Assembly (NCBI GenBank): GCA_964523895.1
Contig: CAZGBJ010000011.1
Coordinates: 13,611 to 77,610, forward strand
Length of the DNA stretch: 64,000 nt
Direction of reading: 5' to 3'
Origin: UBA7359 sp964523895
Lineage (GTDB): Bacteria; Pseudomonadota; Gammaproteobacteria; Eutrophobiales; Eutrophobiaceae
Position 1 is the stretch's first letter. Each line of letters begins with the position of its first letter. Below the pieces are notes generated by a model that did not search any database, was not told the origin of the DNA, and saw only the letters and a program-made list of their open reading frames with translations. A program made the translations under genes and the position numbers. Positions 43,696 to 52,837 of this stretch are shown in pieces.

Positions 43696-45057
43696 GTGAG
43701 TCTTAGCATCATAATTCTTGCAGCTGGTCAGGGTACGCGAATGTATTCTGATAAACCCAAAGTATTACATACTTTGGCGGGACGTCCTTTACTTACACAT
43801 GTTTATCAAACAGCAGTAGCGCTATCTCATCGTGAAATTCACATCGTCTATGGCCATGGTGGTGATCAGGTTCCTGATGCATCACATGATTTTCAGGTAT
43901 CCTGGGTTAAGCAGGAAGAGCAACTAGGGACAGGTCATGCTGTTCAACAAGTTTTACCTAATATTCCCGATGTTGATGATGTCTTGATACTCTATGGTGA
44001 TGTGCCTTTGATTACCGAAGAGAGTCTTAAAGAATTAATAGAAGCTGCCTCTGGTTCCGGTTTTTCTCTACTAACAACTTATCTGGAAAATCCACGAGGT
44101 TACGGAAGAATTATTCGTGATGAAAATGACAATATTATTGCAATCGTTGAGGAAAAAGACGCAACGGAAGAGCAACGTAATATTTGTGAAGTAAATACCG
44201 GTTTTATGGTGGTTAAAGGAAAAAATTTAAAACATTGGGTGAATTCACTAAAAAATGAAAATAAACAAAATGAATATTATTTGACAGATATTGTTGCGCA
44301 AGCAGTTGATGATGACGTTAAAGTTACTTCAGTTTTGGCAGAATCACCTATTGAAGTTCAGGGAATAAATACACGGACACAGCTTTCCGAAGCAGAGCGT
44401 TACTATCAATTAGTACAGGCACATCATTTAATGCACAATGGCGTTGGTATTATTGATCCGTCAAGGTTTGATTTGCGTGGGGAACTGGAAATAGGTCGTG
44501 ATAATGAAATTGATATTAATGTTGTTATAGAGGGCAGAGTAAAACTCGGGAACAATGTCACTATTGGTTCTAATTGTTATTTAAAAGATACAATCATTGC
44601 GGATAATGTACATGTATTGCCGAATACCATGATTGATAATGCCGTTATAGGCAATGATTGTCGTGTTGGTCCTTTTGCACGAATTCGTCCAGATACTACT
44701 TTAGATGAAAATGTTCATGTTGGTAATTTTGTTGAGCTTAAAAAGACAGATATCGGTAAAGGAAGTAAAGTTAATCATCTAACGTATCTCGGTGATAGTC
44801 ATGTTGGCACTGAAACTAATATTGGTGCCGGTACAATTACTTGCAATTATGATGGTGCCAATAAACATCAAACGATCATAGGCGACGATGTTTTTATCGG
44901 ATCAGATGTTCAATTAATTGCGCCGGTCAAGGTTCATAATGGCGCAACCGTAGCTGCCGGTACAACAGTAACCAAAGATGTTGCTGAGAATGAATTGGCA
45001 ATTAGTCGAGCAGATCAAAAAATACTTCCCAAGTGGAAAAGACCCACTAAAAAATAA
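43696..45057 (+). CDS. glmU: Bifunctional UDP-GlcNAc pyrophosphorylase / glucosamine-1-phosphate acetyltransferase
   Basis: Makes UDP-N-acetylglucosamine for peptidoglycan and lipopolysaccharide. 453 aa. The N-terminal uridylyltransferase opens with SIIILAAGQGTRMYSDKPKV (signature L-x2-G-x-G-T-x-M-x4-P-K) and contains YGDVPLI. The C-terminal half (from about residue 250) is a left-handed beta-helix of hexapeptide repeats with the acetyltransferase site (ARIRPDT, VNHLTYLGDS). The start is GTG at 43696, with GAGGGAAA as ribosome binding site. It follows the atp operon as in most gammaproteobacteria. Confidence 0.97.
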   Translation: MSLSIIILAAGQGTRMYSDKPKVLHTLAGRPLLTHVYQTAVALSHREIHIVYGHGGDQVPDASHDFQVSWVKQEEQLGTGHAVQQVLPNIPDVDDVLILYGDVPLITEESLKELIEAASGSGFSLLTTYLENPRGYGRIIRDENDNIIAIVEEKDATEEQRNICEVNTGFMVVKGKNLKHWVNSLKNENKQNEYYLTDIVAQAVDDDVKVTSVLAESPIEVQGINTRTQLSEAERYYQLVQAHHLMHNGVGIIDPSRFDLRGELEIGRDNEIDINVVIEGRVKLGNNVTIGSNCYLKDTIIADNVHVLPNTMIDNAVIGNDCRVGPFARIRPDTTLDENVHVGNFVELKKTDIGKGSKVNHLTYLGDSHVGTETNIGAGTITCNYDGANKHQTIIGDDVFIGSDVQLIAPVKVHNGATVAAGTTVTKDVAENELAISRADQKILPKWKRPTKK

Positions 45058-45068
45058 AGTATTTAAAA

Positions 45069-45866
45069 ATGAAAGTCGGTTTTTATCAGTTCCGTCCTCT
45101 TTTTGGCAAAGTAAAACACAATTGCCAGAAAATATTAACGGCATTGGAAAATGTAGATGCAGATTTAATTGTTTTGCCTGAATTGGCATTATCGGGTTAT
45201 TACTTTAAAGATAAAAATGAATCACTAAGATATGCAGAAGATCCTCAAAATAGTGAGCAATTGGATTTATTAGCCAATCTTGCCAATAAGAATAACAGTC
45301 ATCTGGTAGTTGGCTTTGCAGAGAAGCAGGGGAAGCAGTGCTACAATAGTGCGGCTTTAATCGGACCAAGTGGCATTGAACATATTTACCGAAAGATACA
45401 TTTGTTTAACGAAGAAAAGTTTTGTTTTGATCCTGGCGATACCCCCTTTGTTATTAATGATATAAACGGTGTAAAAATTGGCATTATGATCTGCTTTGAC
45501 TGGATCTTTCCTGAAGTAACACGAGTCTTAGCGATACAAGGCGCACAGATTATTTGTCAGCCTTCCAATCTTGTTTTGACGTTTTGCCAACAAACGATGT
45601 TGGCTCGTTGTATAGAGAACAAAGTATTTGCCATTACTGCAAATCGTTATGGTACGGATAAGCGACCACAGGGCAGTTTAAAGTTTACTGGAAAAAGTCA
45701 GATAGTTGCGCCTGGAGGAAAGTTATTGCATCGAGCAGCATCGCAACGTGACGCTTTATTTATTACCGAAATAAATCCGCAAGATACAAATAATAAAATG
45801 ATTACTAAACATAATGGCGTATTGTCTGATAGACGTCCCGAATTCTACACCTTACTTAATAATTAA
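45069..45866 (+). CDS. Carbon-nitrogen hydrolase (nitrilase superfamily)
   Basis: 265-aa amidase-like enzyme. The catalytic triad is readable: E38 in VLPELALSGY, K109 in YRKIHLF and C142 in IMICFDWIFPEV. The protein has no signal peptide. The family covers N-carbamoylputrescine amidase, omega-amidase and others; the substrate is not predictable here. It lies 11 bp downstream of glmU and 15 bp upstream of the RraA-like gene, so the three may be cotranscribed. Confidence 0.88.
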   Translation: MKVGFYQFRPLFGKVKHNCQKILTALENVDADLIVLPELALSGYYFKDKNESLRYAEDPQNSEQLDLLANLANKNNSHLVVGFAEKQGKQCYNSAALIGPSGIEHIYRKIHLFNEEKFCFDPGDTPFVINDINGVKIGIMICFDWIFPEVTRVLAIQGAQIICQPSNLVLTFCQQTMLARCIENKVFAITANRYGTDKRPQGSLKFTGKSQIVAPGGKLLHRAASQRDALFITEINPQDTNNKMITKHNGVLSDRRPEFYTLLNN

Positions 45867-45881
45867 TATCAGGAATTTTTT

Positions 45882-46361
45882 ATGAATTTTGCTACAGCTG
45901 ATTTATATGATGAACATGAAGAAAATCTTAAAATCGCAACGCCAATGTTTAATGATTATGGTGGTAAGAAACGATTCTCTGGTTCTGCATCGACAGTAAA
46001 AGTTTTTGAAGATAATTCTTTGGTTCGTACTGCGTTAGAAGAGCCGGGCGAGGGGCGTGTTCTGGTTGTTGACGGTGATGCTTCCTTACGTTGTGCCCTG
46101 GTCGGCGATATGTTGGCCGAACTGGGTAAGGATAATGGTTGGCAAGGGATCATTATTTATGGCTGTATACGTGATGCAGCGGTTATTGCCAATATCGATA
46201 TTGGTGTTAAAGCGTTGAATACCAATCCTCGCAAGAGTGTTAAGAAAGGTGTTGGTGAACGTGATATTACGGTTACTTTTGCTGACGTAACGATTAATCC
46301 CGGAAATTATATTTATGCTGATGAAGATGGCATCGTAATTAGTGTCGAAAAACTCACATAA
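45882..46361 (+). CDS. rraA: RraA family protein (RNase E regulator-like)
   Basis: 159 aa, the length of E. coli RraA, which binds RNase E and dampens mRNA decay. The sequence opens with FATADLYDEHEENLKI and contains the RraA/HMG-aldolase metal-site signature GDMLAELGKDNGWQG...CIRDA (G-D with a following R-D about 20 residues later). Proteins of this fold can also be 4-hydroxy-4-methyl-2-oxoglutarate or oxaloacetate lyases; the N-terminal match and length favour RraA. Confidence 0.87.
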   Translation: MNFATADLYDEHEENLKIATPMFNDYGGKKRFSGSASTVKVFEDNSLVRTALEEPGEGRVLVVDGDASLRCALVGDMLAELGKDNGWQGIIIYGCIRDAAVIANIDIGVKALNTNPRKSVKKGVGERDITVTFADVTINPGNYIYADEDGIVISVEKLT

Positions 46362-46448
46362 ACCAGCCTGAACTAATCTACCGGGGAAAATATAGACTAA
46401 ACTTAAATATATCTTTTTCGAACACAGTTTAATGAACAGGAAATTATT

Positions 46449-46943
46449 ATGAAAAAATGTATTCTTTTTTTTGCTTTGACAGTGTTTCTCGGTTTCTCTT
46501 CAACTGTTAATGCTGAGTGCGTGCAGCAGCAGGAAGAAACAGGTGGCGGTGAACTATTTGGTACATTGGTAGGCGCTGCTTTAGGTGGTCTGGTAGGGTC
46601 ACAATTTGGTGGTGGAACCGGAAACAAGGTTGCTATTGGCGCAGGCGTAGTGGCAGGTGGTTATTTGGGTAATCAGGTTGGCAAGTCACTCGATTGTCAG
46701 GATCAACAATATCATTACGACACCACTCAAAATGCACTTGAAACCCAAAAAGTGGGTCAAACTTCAAGCTGGGTTAATCCGGATTCAGGACATAAAGGGG
46801 AGGTGACACCTACCAAAACCTATTCCTTAGAGGGGCAACCCTGTCGCGATTTTATCCAAACAATTTATGTCGATGGTGAGAATGAGGAAGTTCAGGGAAC
46901 GGCTTGTCGGCAAGAAGATGGAACCTGGCAGGTTACCGGTTAA
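46449..46943 (+). CDS. Exported glycine-zipper (2TM domain) surface protein
   Basis: 164 aa. A signal peptide (residues 1-22, cleavage near VNA-ECV) is followed by a glycine-zipper region (about 36-76: GTLVGAALGGLVGSQFGGGT and GAGVVAGGYLGNQVGKSLD) of the Rick-17kDa/2TM type. The C-terminal part has the motif SWVNPDSGHKGEVTPTKTY and GQPCRDFIQTIYVDG typical of 17-kDa surface antigen-like proteins. It is not a lipoprotein by the visible signal. A strong intrinsic terminator follows 20 bp after the stop. Confidence 0.87.
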   Translation: MKKCILFFALTVFLGFSSTVNAECVQQQEETGGGELFGTLVGAALGGLVGSQFGGGTGNKVAIGAGVVAGGYLGNQVGKSLDCQDQQYHYDTTQNALETQKVGQTSSWVNPDSGHKGEVTPTKTYSLEGQPCRDFIQTIYVDGENEEVQGTACRQEDGTWQVTG

Positions 46944-46962
46944 TAAATCGAAACAATATGAT

Positions 46963-46988
46963 AAAAGCCCGCATTAGCGGGCTTTTTT
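46963..46988 (+). terminator. Intrinsic terminator after the glycine-zipper gene
   Basis: A 10-bp perfect stem (AAAAGCCCGC / GCGGGCTTTT) with an ATTA loop is followed by further T residues. This is the clearest Rho-independent terminator in the window. Confidence 0.93.
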
Positions 46989-47055
46989 ATTGATTGTGTA
47001 AAATTTATCGCTTTCTTAATCTTATGCTATGGTGGATGTAAAAAGGGGAAACATC

Positions 47056-47376
47056 GTGCAGGAATTATATCATCGTATAGATAATGATCCCGATTTTCAT
47101 GAGCTTGAAAAAAAGCGTGGGAAATTTAGTTGGGCGCTCTCATTAATTGTTTTTAGTATCTATTTCAGTTTCATCTTGATCATTGCATTCTTTCCTGATG
47201 TTTTTGCAAAAACCATTTCTGAGAGTAGCGTCATTAGTTGGGGCATTCCAGTTGGTTTATCTGTCATCACCATTAGTTTTTTAATGACAGGGATATATGT
47301 TTATCGAGAAAATAAGGAATTTGATTCGATTAGCAAGGAAATTGTTGAACGACATATCAATAACGAGAGTGATTAA
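47056..47376 (+). CDS. DUF485 inner-membrane protein (YjcH-like)
   Basis: 106-aa protein with two membrane helices (about residues 25-45 and 60-82), ahead of an acetate/solute symporter gene as yjcH is ahead of actP. The start is placed at GTG 47056 (MQELYHRIDNDPDF) because an AAGGGGAAA ribosome binding site sits 7 bases upstream and the N-terminus then matches the family; an ATG nine codons upstream is the alternative. The stop is 1 bp before the actP start. Confidence 0.85.
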   Translation: MQELYHRIDNDPDFHELEKKRGKFSWALSLIVFSIYFSFILIIAFFPDVFAKTISESSVISWGIPVGLSVITISFLMTGIYVYRENKEFDSISKEIVERHINNESD

Positions 47377-47377
47377 T

Positions 47378-49039
47378 ATGAAAACAAAGTGTTATTTAAT
47401 CGCAATGTTATCGATTTTTACTTCAGCTGTTCATGCCGCAGGTGATTTGGAAGGGGAGGCTGTTAAACAAGCAGTCAACCTTACAGCAATAAGTATGTTT
47501 TTATTATTTGTCACCGCAACATTAGGTATTACCTATTGGGCGGCAAGAAGAACTCGAACCAGAAAAGATTTTTATGCGGCGGGCGGCAATATTACTGGTT
47601 TACAAAATGGTTTGGCTATTGCAGGCGACTATATGTCGGCTGCTTCTTTTCTTGGTATATCGGGTTTGGTGTTTGCTTCAGGTTTTGACGGACTTATTTA
47701 TTCCATAGGATTCCTTGTAGGTTGGCCGATCATTCTGTTTCTGTTAGCAGAACGCTTACGAAATTTGGGTAAGTATACTTTTGCTGATGCAGTTTCGTTT
47801 CGTTTGCGTCCACTGCCAATACGAAGTATTGCTGCATGCGGGACATTGGCAGTGGTACTACTTTACCTCATCGCACAGATGGTAGGTGCAGGTAAACTGA
47901 TACAACTTCTGTTCGGTCTGGAATATCACTATGCCGTTATCATTGTTGGTATCTTAATGATTTTATATGTCACCTTTGGTGGCATGTTAGCGACCACGTG
48001 GGTGCAAATCATCAAGGCAGTATTGTTACTACTTGGTGCAAGTTTTATGGCAATTATGGTGATGATCAAAATGGATTTTTCTTTTGAAGTTTTATTTAGC
48101 CGAGCCATTAATGTTCACGACAATGGAATTTCAATAATGTCACCAGGTGGGTTGGTATCTGATCCTGTTTCAGCTATTTCATTAGGTTTAGCATTAATAT
48201 TTGGTACAGCCGGTCTGCCACATATCCTGATGCGATTCTTTACTGTGCCTGATGCTAAAGAAGCCAGAAAGTCTGTGTTTTTTGCCACCGGTTTTATAGG
48301 TTATTTCTATATTCTCACATTCATTATTGGTTTTGGTGCGATTGTATTATTGACTAATAATCCAGCCTTTTTAGATTTGGAATCAGGTGGCATATTGGGT
48401 GGTAATAATATGGCGGCGATACATTTATCTCATGCTGTTGGCGGCGAAGTGTTTCTTGGATTTATTTCGGCTGTTGCTTTTGCCACTATATTAGCTGTCG
48501 TGTCTGGCTTAACTTTGTCAGGAGCATCGGCTATTTCACATGATCTTTATGCCAGTGTTATACGTCATGGCGATATTCTGGAAGGAGAAGAAGTGCGTGT
48601 TTCACGTTTGGCTACGATTGTTTTAGGCGTTGTGGCGATAATTCTCGGAATTATTTTTGAGCAACAAAATGTGGCCTATATGGTCGGTCTGGCTTTTGCT
48701 ATTGCCGCCAGCGTAAATTTTCCAATACTGTTTCTATCAATGTATTGGCGTAAATTAACTACTAATGGCGCATTCATTGGTGGCAGTCTTGGTTTGCTTA
48801 CAGCGATATCTTGTATGATTCTGGGGCCAACTATCTGGGTCGATATTCTTGGAAACACAACGCCTGTTTTTCCCTATAAACATCCCGCTTTGTTTTCAAT
48901 GTCAGCTGCTTTTATTGGTATTATCGTTATTTCTTTATTGGATAACAGTAAAAGTGCCAAAGAAGAACAAGAGGCATTCACGAATCAATATGTTAGATCT
49001 CAGACGGGGCTTGGTTCTGAAGGTGCAACAGAACATTAA
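47378..49039 (+). CDS. actP: Cation/acetate symporter ActP (sodium:solute symporter family)
   Basis: 553-aa SSS-family transporter for acetate and related short monocarboxylates. The start at ATG 47378 gives a proper signal-like segment (CYLIAMLSIFTSAVHA), and a longer frame would run into the DUF485 gene. Thirteen or so membrane helices follow, with the family blocks DFYAAGGNITGLQNGLAIAG, YMSAASFLGISGL, GTAGLPHILMRFFTVPDAKEA (short blocks) and AFATILAVVSGLTLSGASAI. Coupling to the DUF485 gene (1 bp) supports the ActP assignment over other SSS members. Confidence 0.9.
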   Translation: MKTKCYLIAMLSIFTSAVHAAGDLEGEAVKQAVNLTAISMFLLFVTATLGITYWAARRTRTRKDFYAAGGNITGLQNGLAIAGDYMSAASFLGISGLVFASGFDGLIYSIGFLVGWPIILFLLAERLRNLGKYTFADAVSFRLRPLPIRSIAACGTLAVVLLYLIAQMVGAGKLIQLLFGLEYHYAVIIVGILMILYVTFGGMLATTWVQIIKAVLLLLGASFMAIMVMIKMDFSFEVLFSRAINVHDNGISIMSPGGLVSDPVSAISLGLALIFGTAGLPHILMRFFTVPDAKEARKSVFFATGFIGYFYILTFIIGFGAIVLLTNNPAFLDLESGGILGGNNMAAIHLSHAVGGEVFLGFISAVAFATILAVVSGLTLSGASAISHDLYASVIRHGDILEGEEVRVSRLATIVLGVVAIILGIIFEQQNVAYMVGLAFAIAASVNFPILFLSMYWRKLTTNGAFIGGSLGLLTAISCMILGPTIWVDILGNTTPVFPYKHPALFSMSAAFIGIIVISLLDNSKSAKEEQEAFTNQYVRSQTGLGSEGATEH

Positions 49040-49057
49040 ATAATACGGAGAAGAATT

Positions 49058-49756
49058 ATGAGAACAAAGCAATTATTAAAATGGAGTGTTTTGTTATATT
49101 TTTGTTTGCTGTCTTTTGTCTATGCACATGATAATGAACCACTATTCAACCAGGTAAATTTACAGGCTCAATCTGAGCGAGATATCCCGAATGATCAACT
49201 GATCGTATTACTTAGTGTTGAGGAAGAAGGAAAGGAAGCTGCGAAGATAGCAAACAAGATAAATCAAGATATGAAATGGGCCCTGAATAAGCTTGAAAAA
49301 CACAATGATATTGAATCACGTACACAGGCTTATAATACTTATCCGATTTATGACAAACGCACTGTCATTGCCTGGCGTGCAATACAACAATTGGAAATCA
49401 AGAGTACTAATATTACACTTCTATCGGAAGTCATCGGAAAATTGCAGGAGCGATTGCAGGTAAAAAGTATGCGTTTCAGTCCTACGCGTGGAACTCGTGC
49501 TCAATATGAGAATGAATTAATTGAAGAAGCAATGATTGCATTCAAACAGCGAATTGAAGTTATAAAAAAACACATGGATGAAAAGAATGTACGTATTATT
49601 AATGTACATGTGAATACAGGTGGCGGCCACTCAAGACCTGTCTATGCAGAAAATAGAATGATGGCTATGGATTCGATGACAAAATCAGCGCCTGCGGTAG
49701 AAGCGGGAACAAGTAAATTAACAGTTACTATTAATGGCAGCGTTCAGTTTTTTTAA
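49058..49756 (+). CDS. SIMPL domain (DUF541) exported protein
   Basis: 232 aa with a signal peptide (residues 1-23, ending VYA-HDN). The SIMPL/DUF541 pattern is visible in VNLQAQSERDIPNDQLIVLLSV near the N-terminus and YNTYPIYDKRTVIAWRAIQQ in the middle, with a C-terminal strand SKLTVTINGSVQFF. Family members are periplasmic or outer-membrane oligomers of unclear role, some linked to oxidative stress. It is 18 bp after actP, with CGGAGAAG as ribosome binding site, so it is probably in the same transcript. Confidence 0.85.
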   Translation: MRTKQLLKWSVLLYFCLLSFVYAHDNEPLFNQVNLQAQSERDIPNDQLIVLLSVEEEGKEAAKIANKINQDMKWALNKLEKHNDIESRTQAYNTYPIYDKRTVIAWRAIQQLEIKSTNITLLSEVIGKLQERLQVKSMRFSPTRGTRAQYENELIEEAMIAFKQRIEVIKKHMDEKNVRIINVHVNTGGGHSRPVYAENRMMAMDSMTKSAPAVEAGTSKLTVTINGSVQFF

Positions 49757-49830
49757 TGTGTTCTTATTGTATTTTGCTAATAATTAATAGAGAAAGCATT
49801 GAAACCAATTGTGTAATAGAAATAGGCATA

Positions 49831-50721
49831 TCAATATTTTACTGATATTGAACCTTTTATTTTTTTGTTGGTTTTTATGAGTGATGTCAAATTGTCATCA
49901 GTTATAGCAAGAATATTTTCATATTTTTTTTGTAGATTAAAAGGTGTCAATTTTGGGTTTTCACGACCACGTATTATTCCAAAAAAATTATACTCTTTAC
50001 CAAATACGTTCTGCATCTTTTCTTTTGTATAAAATTCTTGTCTAGTGGGCTCGTTAAATTCAAATATTATTACAGGCCTAAAATTCGCTATAGTGTTCTT
50101 CAGCCCGATTAAAACCTTTTTTTCATGTCCTTCGACATCAATTTTAATTGCCGATGGTTGAATATTATTTTCTTCGAATATGCGATCTCCTATTTTTATA
50201 GGCAGAGTAACAGAAGAGGCTTCTTCGTTGCTTTCGTTAACTATGAAACTTCCCATGCCATAATTATTATTCGGTGGTATTTGATAGGGTAATTCGGTTG
50301 AATTGTCTGAAAGGCCAAAATCGAAGATATTAATATGTTTTATCTCATTAATAGCTAAATTGTGTTTAGCTTTCTCCCTAACGGGTTCCCATGGTTCAAA
50401 TCCATAGCCAATATCAATGATGTCAGCTAGAGCAATAAGATGCATTCCAACATTAGTTCCTATGTCTACGTATGTGGAATATTGCTCAGTTTCTTTTTTA
50501 CTTTGCAGAATTAATCTTAATAATTGAACTGTTGCCGGTTCGTAAATACCATAAACATAAATACGGTCATCTATATAATTTCCGGTTTGTCCCTCATAGC
50601 TTTGTCCAAACATATTTACGCGAAAATTTTTTTCAAGTGGCAATTTCAGACGTTTGCCAACTTTTCTTCGTAATGTTCGAGGTATTCGAGAATTCCTAGT
50701 AAAATTAAGACAGCTATTCAT
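49831..50721 (-). CDS. FkbM family SAM-dependent methyltransferase
   Basis: 296-aa cytosolic methyltransferase. The SAM-binding loop is TYVDIGTNVGMH (about residues 86-97) and the FkbM signature IKIDVEGHE occurs near residue 195, followed by VIIFEFNEP. Family members methylate hydroxyl groups on sugars or polyketides, often in surface glycan clusters. Here it stands alone, with no glycan genes nearby, and is more AT-rich than its neighbours, which suggests horizontal acquisition (inference). Confidence 0.88.
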   Translation of the reverse strand: MNSCLNFTRNSRIPRTLRRKVGKRLKLPLEKNFRVNMFGQSYEGQTGNYIDDRIYVYGIYEPATVQLLRLILQSKKETEQYSTYVDIGTNVGMHLIALADIIDIGYGFEPWEPVREKAKHNLAINEIKHINIFDFGLSDNSTELPYQIPPNNNYGMGSFIVNESNEEASSVTLPIKIGDRIFEENNIQPSAIKIDVEGHEKKVLIGLKNTIANFRPVIIFEFNEPTRQEFYTKEKMQNVFGKEYNFFGIIRGRENPKLTPFNLQKKYENILAITDDNLTSLIKTNKKIKGSISVKY

Positions 50722-50745
50722 AAGTTATTTTTCTAAATCCTATGA

Positions 50746-50913
50746 TCAAAAAATACAATGTTTTGCATAGTCAGTTACTTCGTTAGCTGTCCAGTCACCT
50801 TTTGGCTTTTCTTTTATTTGAGAGCACCATTTTTCACTTCCAACTTCAGGCGCGCAAGCGGATAGTAGAATTAAGGATACAAAAAATGCTAATAAGCAGA
50901 TGGATTTGTTCAT
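50746..50913 (-). CDS. DUF3012-like small lipoprotein
   Basis: 55-residue gene. The ATG overlaps the hemL stop as ATGA, so translation is coupled. The signal sequence ends in the lipobox LSAC (Cys20), followed by APEVGSEKWC. The rest contains EKPKGDWTANEVTDYAKHC, the DUF3012 pattern with two further cysteines (Cys30 and Cys53) that might form a disulfide. The function of the family is unknown to me. Small size explains why it is easily missed. Confidence 0.85.
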   Translation of the reverse strand: MNKSICLLAFFVSLILLSACAPEVGSEKWCSQIKEKPKGDWTANEVTDYAKHCIF

Positions 50914-52196
50914 AATTTACTCCGTGTGTTAGATAATACTTTCTTTGCTGCGTTTATTGTTTCTTCAATGTCATTTTTTGTATGCGCACTGGATACAAAG
51001 CCTGCTTCGAATGCTGAAGGGGCAAGATAGACGCCTTCGTTTAGCATGCCATGGAAGAATTGATTAAAATGATCTGTATTACAATTCATTACCTTACCAA
51101 AGGAATTTATCTTTTCTTCATCTGAAAAGAAAAGTCCGAACATGCCGCCGACTTGGTTTGTTGTAAAAGGAATATCTGATTCGTTGGCGGCCAGAGATAA
51201 ACCGTTAATAAGTTGGTTTGTTTTTTCTTCAAGTGATTTAAAAAAGTCAGGCGCGGAAATTAGTTCAAGCGTTTTCAACCCTGCCGCCATAGCAACAGGG
51301 TTCCCTGACAGAGTGCCTGCCTGATAAACGGGACCGTCAGGCGAAATGTGATCCATAATTTCTGTTTTGCCACCAAAAGCACCTACCGGCATACCGCCAC
51401 CGATGACTTTACCGAGAATGGTTAAGTCAGGAACAATATTATAAAGAGATTGCGCGCCACCTAAGGCAACGCGAAAACCAGTCATTACTTCATCGAAGAT
51501 CAATACAGATTTATATTCATTACAAACTTCTCTCAAAGTTTTCAGAAAGTCATTTGAGCCGGGGACGCAATTCATATTTCCTGCTATCGGTTCAACAATA
51601 ATGGCTGCAATTTGATCGCCAATATCAGCAAAGACATCTTTAACTTGATTTGCGTTGTTATAGCTCAATGTGATTGTATGTTGTGCAAGATCGGCGGGCA
51701 CACCGGGTGACGTAGGAACGCCATGTGTTAAAGCACCCGAGCCGGCTTTAACCAGTAGTGAATCGGCATGTCCGTGATAACAACCTTCAAATTTAATAAT
51801 CTTGTCTCGTCCGGTATAACCCCGTGCCAGTCTTATTGCACTCATGGCGGCTTCCGTTCCCGAACTAAGCATTCGTATTTTTTCAACAGAGGGGAGCAAC
51901 GCACAAATTTTATTAGCCATTTGTGTTTCAATTTCAGTCGGCGCACCAAAACTAAGACCATTGTTTGCTGTGTTTTGAACGGCATGTATCACATCAGGGT
52001 GGGCGTGTCCCAATACCATTGGTCCCCACGAACCAACATAGTCTATGTATTGTTTATCTTCACTATCATATAAATAAGGACCGGCAGCGCGTTTAATAAA
52101 CAACGGTGTTCCTGATACGGATTTAAATGCACGTACAGGTGAATTTACTCCACCGGGTATATGTTGTTTTGCTGCATTGAATAATTTCTCGCTCAT
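50910..52196 (-). CDS. hemL: Glutamate-1-semialdehyde 2,1-aminomutase
   Basis: PLP enzyme that makes 5-aminolevulinate in the C5 tetrapyrrole pathway, feeding HemB (encoded at 2.7-3.7 kb). 428 aa. PLP lysine is K263 in LTILGKVIGGGMPVGAFGG; the preceding LIFDEVMTGFRVALGG and the N-terminal HIPGGVNSPVRAF are standard. It is downstream of thiD-thiE on the same strand (5 bp after thiE), as in Pseudomonas, and overlaps the DUF3012-like gene. Confidence 0.97.
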   Translation of the reverse strand: MSEKLFNAAKQHIPGGVNSPVRAFKSVSGTPLFIKRAAGPYLYDSEDKQYIDYVGSWGPMVLGHAHPDVIHAVQNTANNGLSFGAPTEIETQMANKICALLPSVEKIRMLSSGTEAAMSAIRLARGYTGRDKIIKFEGCYHGHADSLLVKAGSGALTHGVPTSPGVPADLAQHTITLSYNNANQVKDVFADIGDQIAAIIVEPIAGNMNCVPGSNDFLKTLREVCNEYKSVLIFDEVMTGFRVALGGAQSLYNIVPDLTILGKVIGGGMPVGAFGGKTEIMDHISPDGPVYQAGTLSGNPVAMAAGLKTLELISAPDFFKSLEEKTNQLINGLSLAANESDIPFTTNQVGGMFGLFFSDEEKINSFGKVMNCNTDHFNQFFHGMLNEGVYLAPSAFEAGFVSSAHTKNDIEETINAAKKVLSNTRSKL

Positions 52197-52201
52197 AATG
52201 T

Positions 52202-52837
52202 TTAGTTCTTAAATAAATTTTTATAGGCTTTTGTTGCGTTGATTGTATCAGCGACAGAATAAAGGCCACTAATAATAGCTAGAAAATCAACATCAGCGTT
52301 AATTAATTGCTTTCCATTTTCCAGTGTTATCCCGCCTATAGCAACTACTGGAATAGTTAAACTGGATTTTGCTTTTTTAAGTACTTCAATGCTGGCTTTG
52401 CTGGCATCAGGTTTGGTGACTGATGGAAAAAATGAACCAAAGGCAACATAATCTGCGCCATGTTCTTCAGCAACTATCGCACGCTCAAGATCGTTATAAC
52501 ATGAGATACCAATGATTTTTGAGCCTAGAATTTTTCTGGCGATATTAATATCTTTATCATCTCGACCCAGGTGCACCCCGTCAGCTGATATGTCTTTTGC
52601 TAATGTCACATCATCATTAATAATAAAGGGAGTGTTGTATTGTTGACAGAGTGATTGTAATTTCTGTGCCAGTTTTTTTTTCTTCTGTTGATTTGACTCT
52701 TTATTTCGATATTGAAAAAGCGATACACCGACATTGAGTATGTCATCTGACTTTTTTATTAATTCATCGCTAGTTAAATTATCACAATCAGTAATTGCGT
52801 AAAGTCCCGAAGAGGCAGGCATAGTTTTATTCTTCAT
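52202..52837 (-). CDS. thiE: Thiamine-phosphate synthase
   Basis: TIM-barrel enzyme that joins HMP-pyrophosphate and thiazole phosphate to thiamine phosphate. From the ATG at 52837 the protein is 211 aa and overlaps the end of thiD by 11 bases; starts at 52864 or 52822 are also open. Signatures: GLYAITDCDNL, LFQYRNKESNQ, FIINDDVTLAKDISADGVHLGRDD (short blocks), YVAFGSFFPSVTK and VVAIGGITLENG. Downstream of thiD and upstream of hemL in one operon. Confidence 0.93.
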   Translation of the reverse strand: MKNKTMPASSGLYAITDCDNLTSDELIKKSDDILNVGVSLFQYRNKESNQQKKKKLAQKLQSLCQQYNTPFIINDDVTLAKDISADGVHLGRDDKDINIARKILGSKIIGISCYNDLERAIVAEEHGADYVAFGSFFPSVTKPDASKASIEVLKKAKSSLTIPVVAIGGITLENGKQLINADVDFLAIISGLYSVADTINATKAYKNLFKN

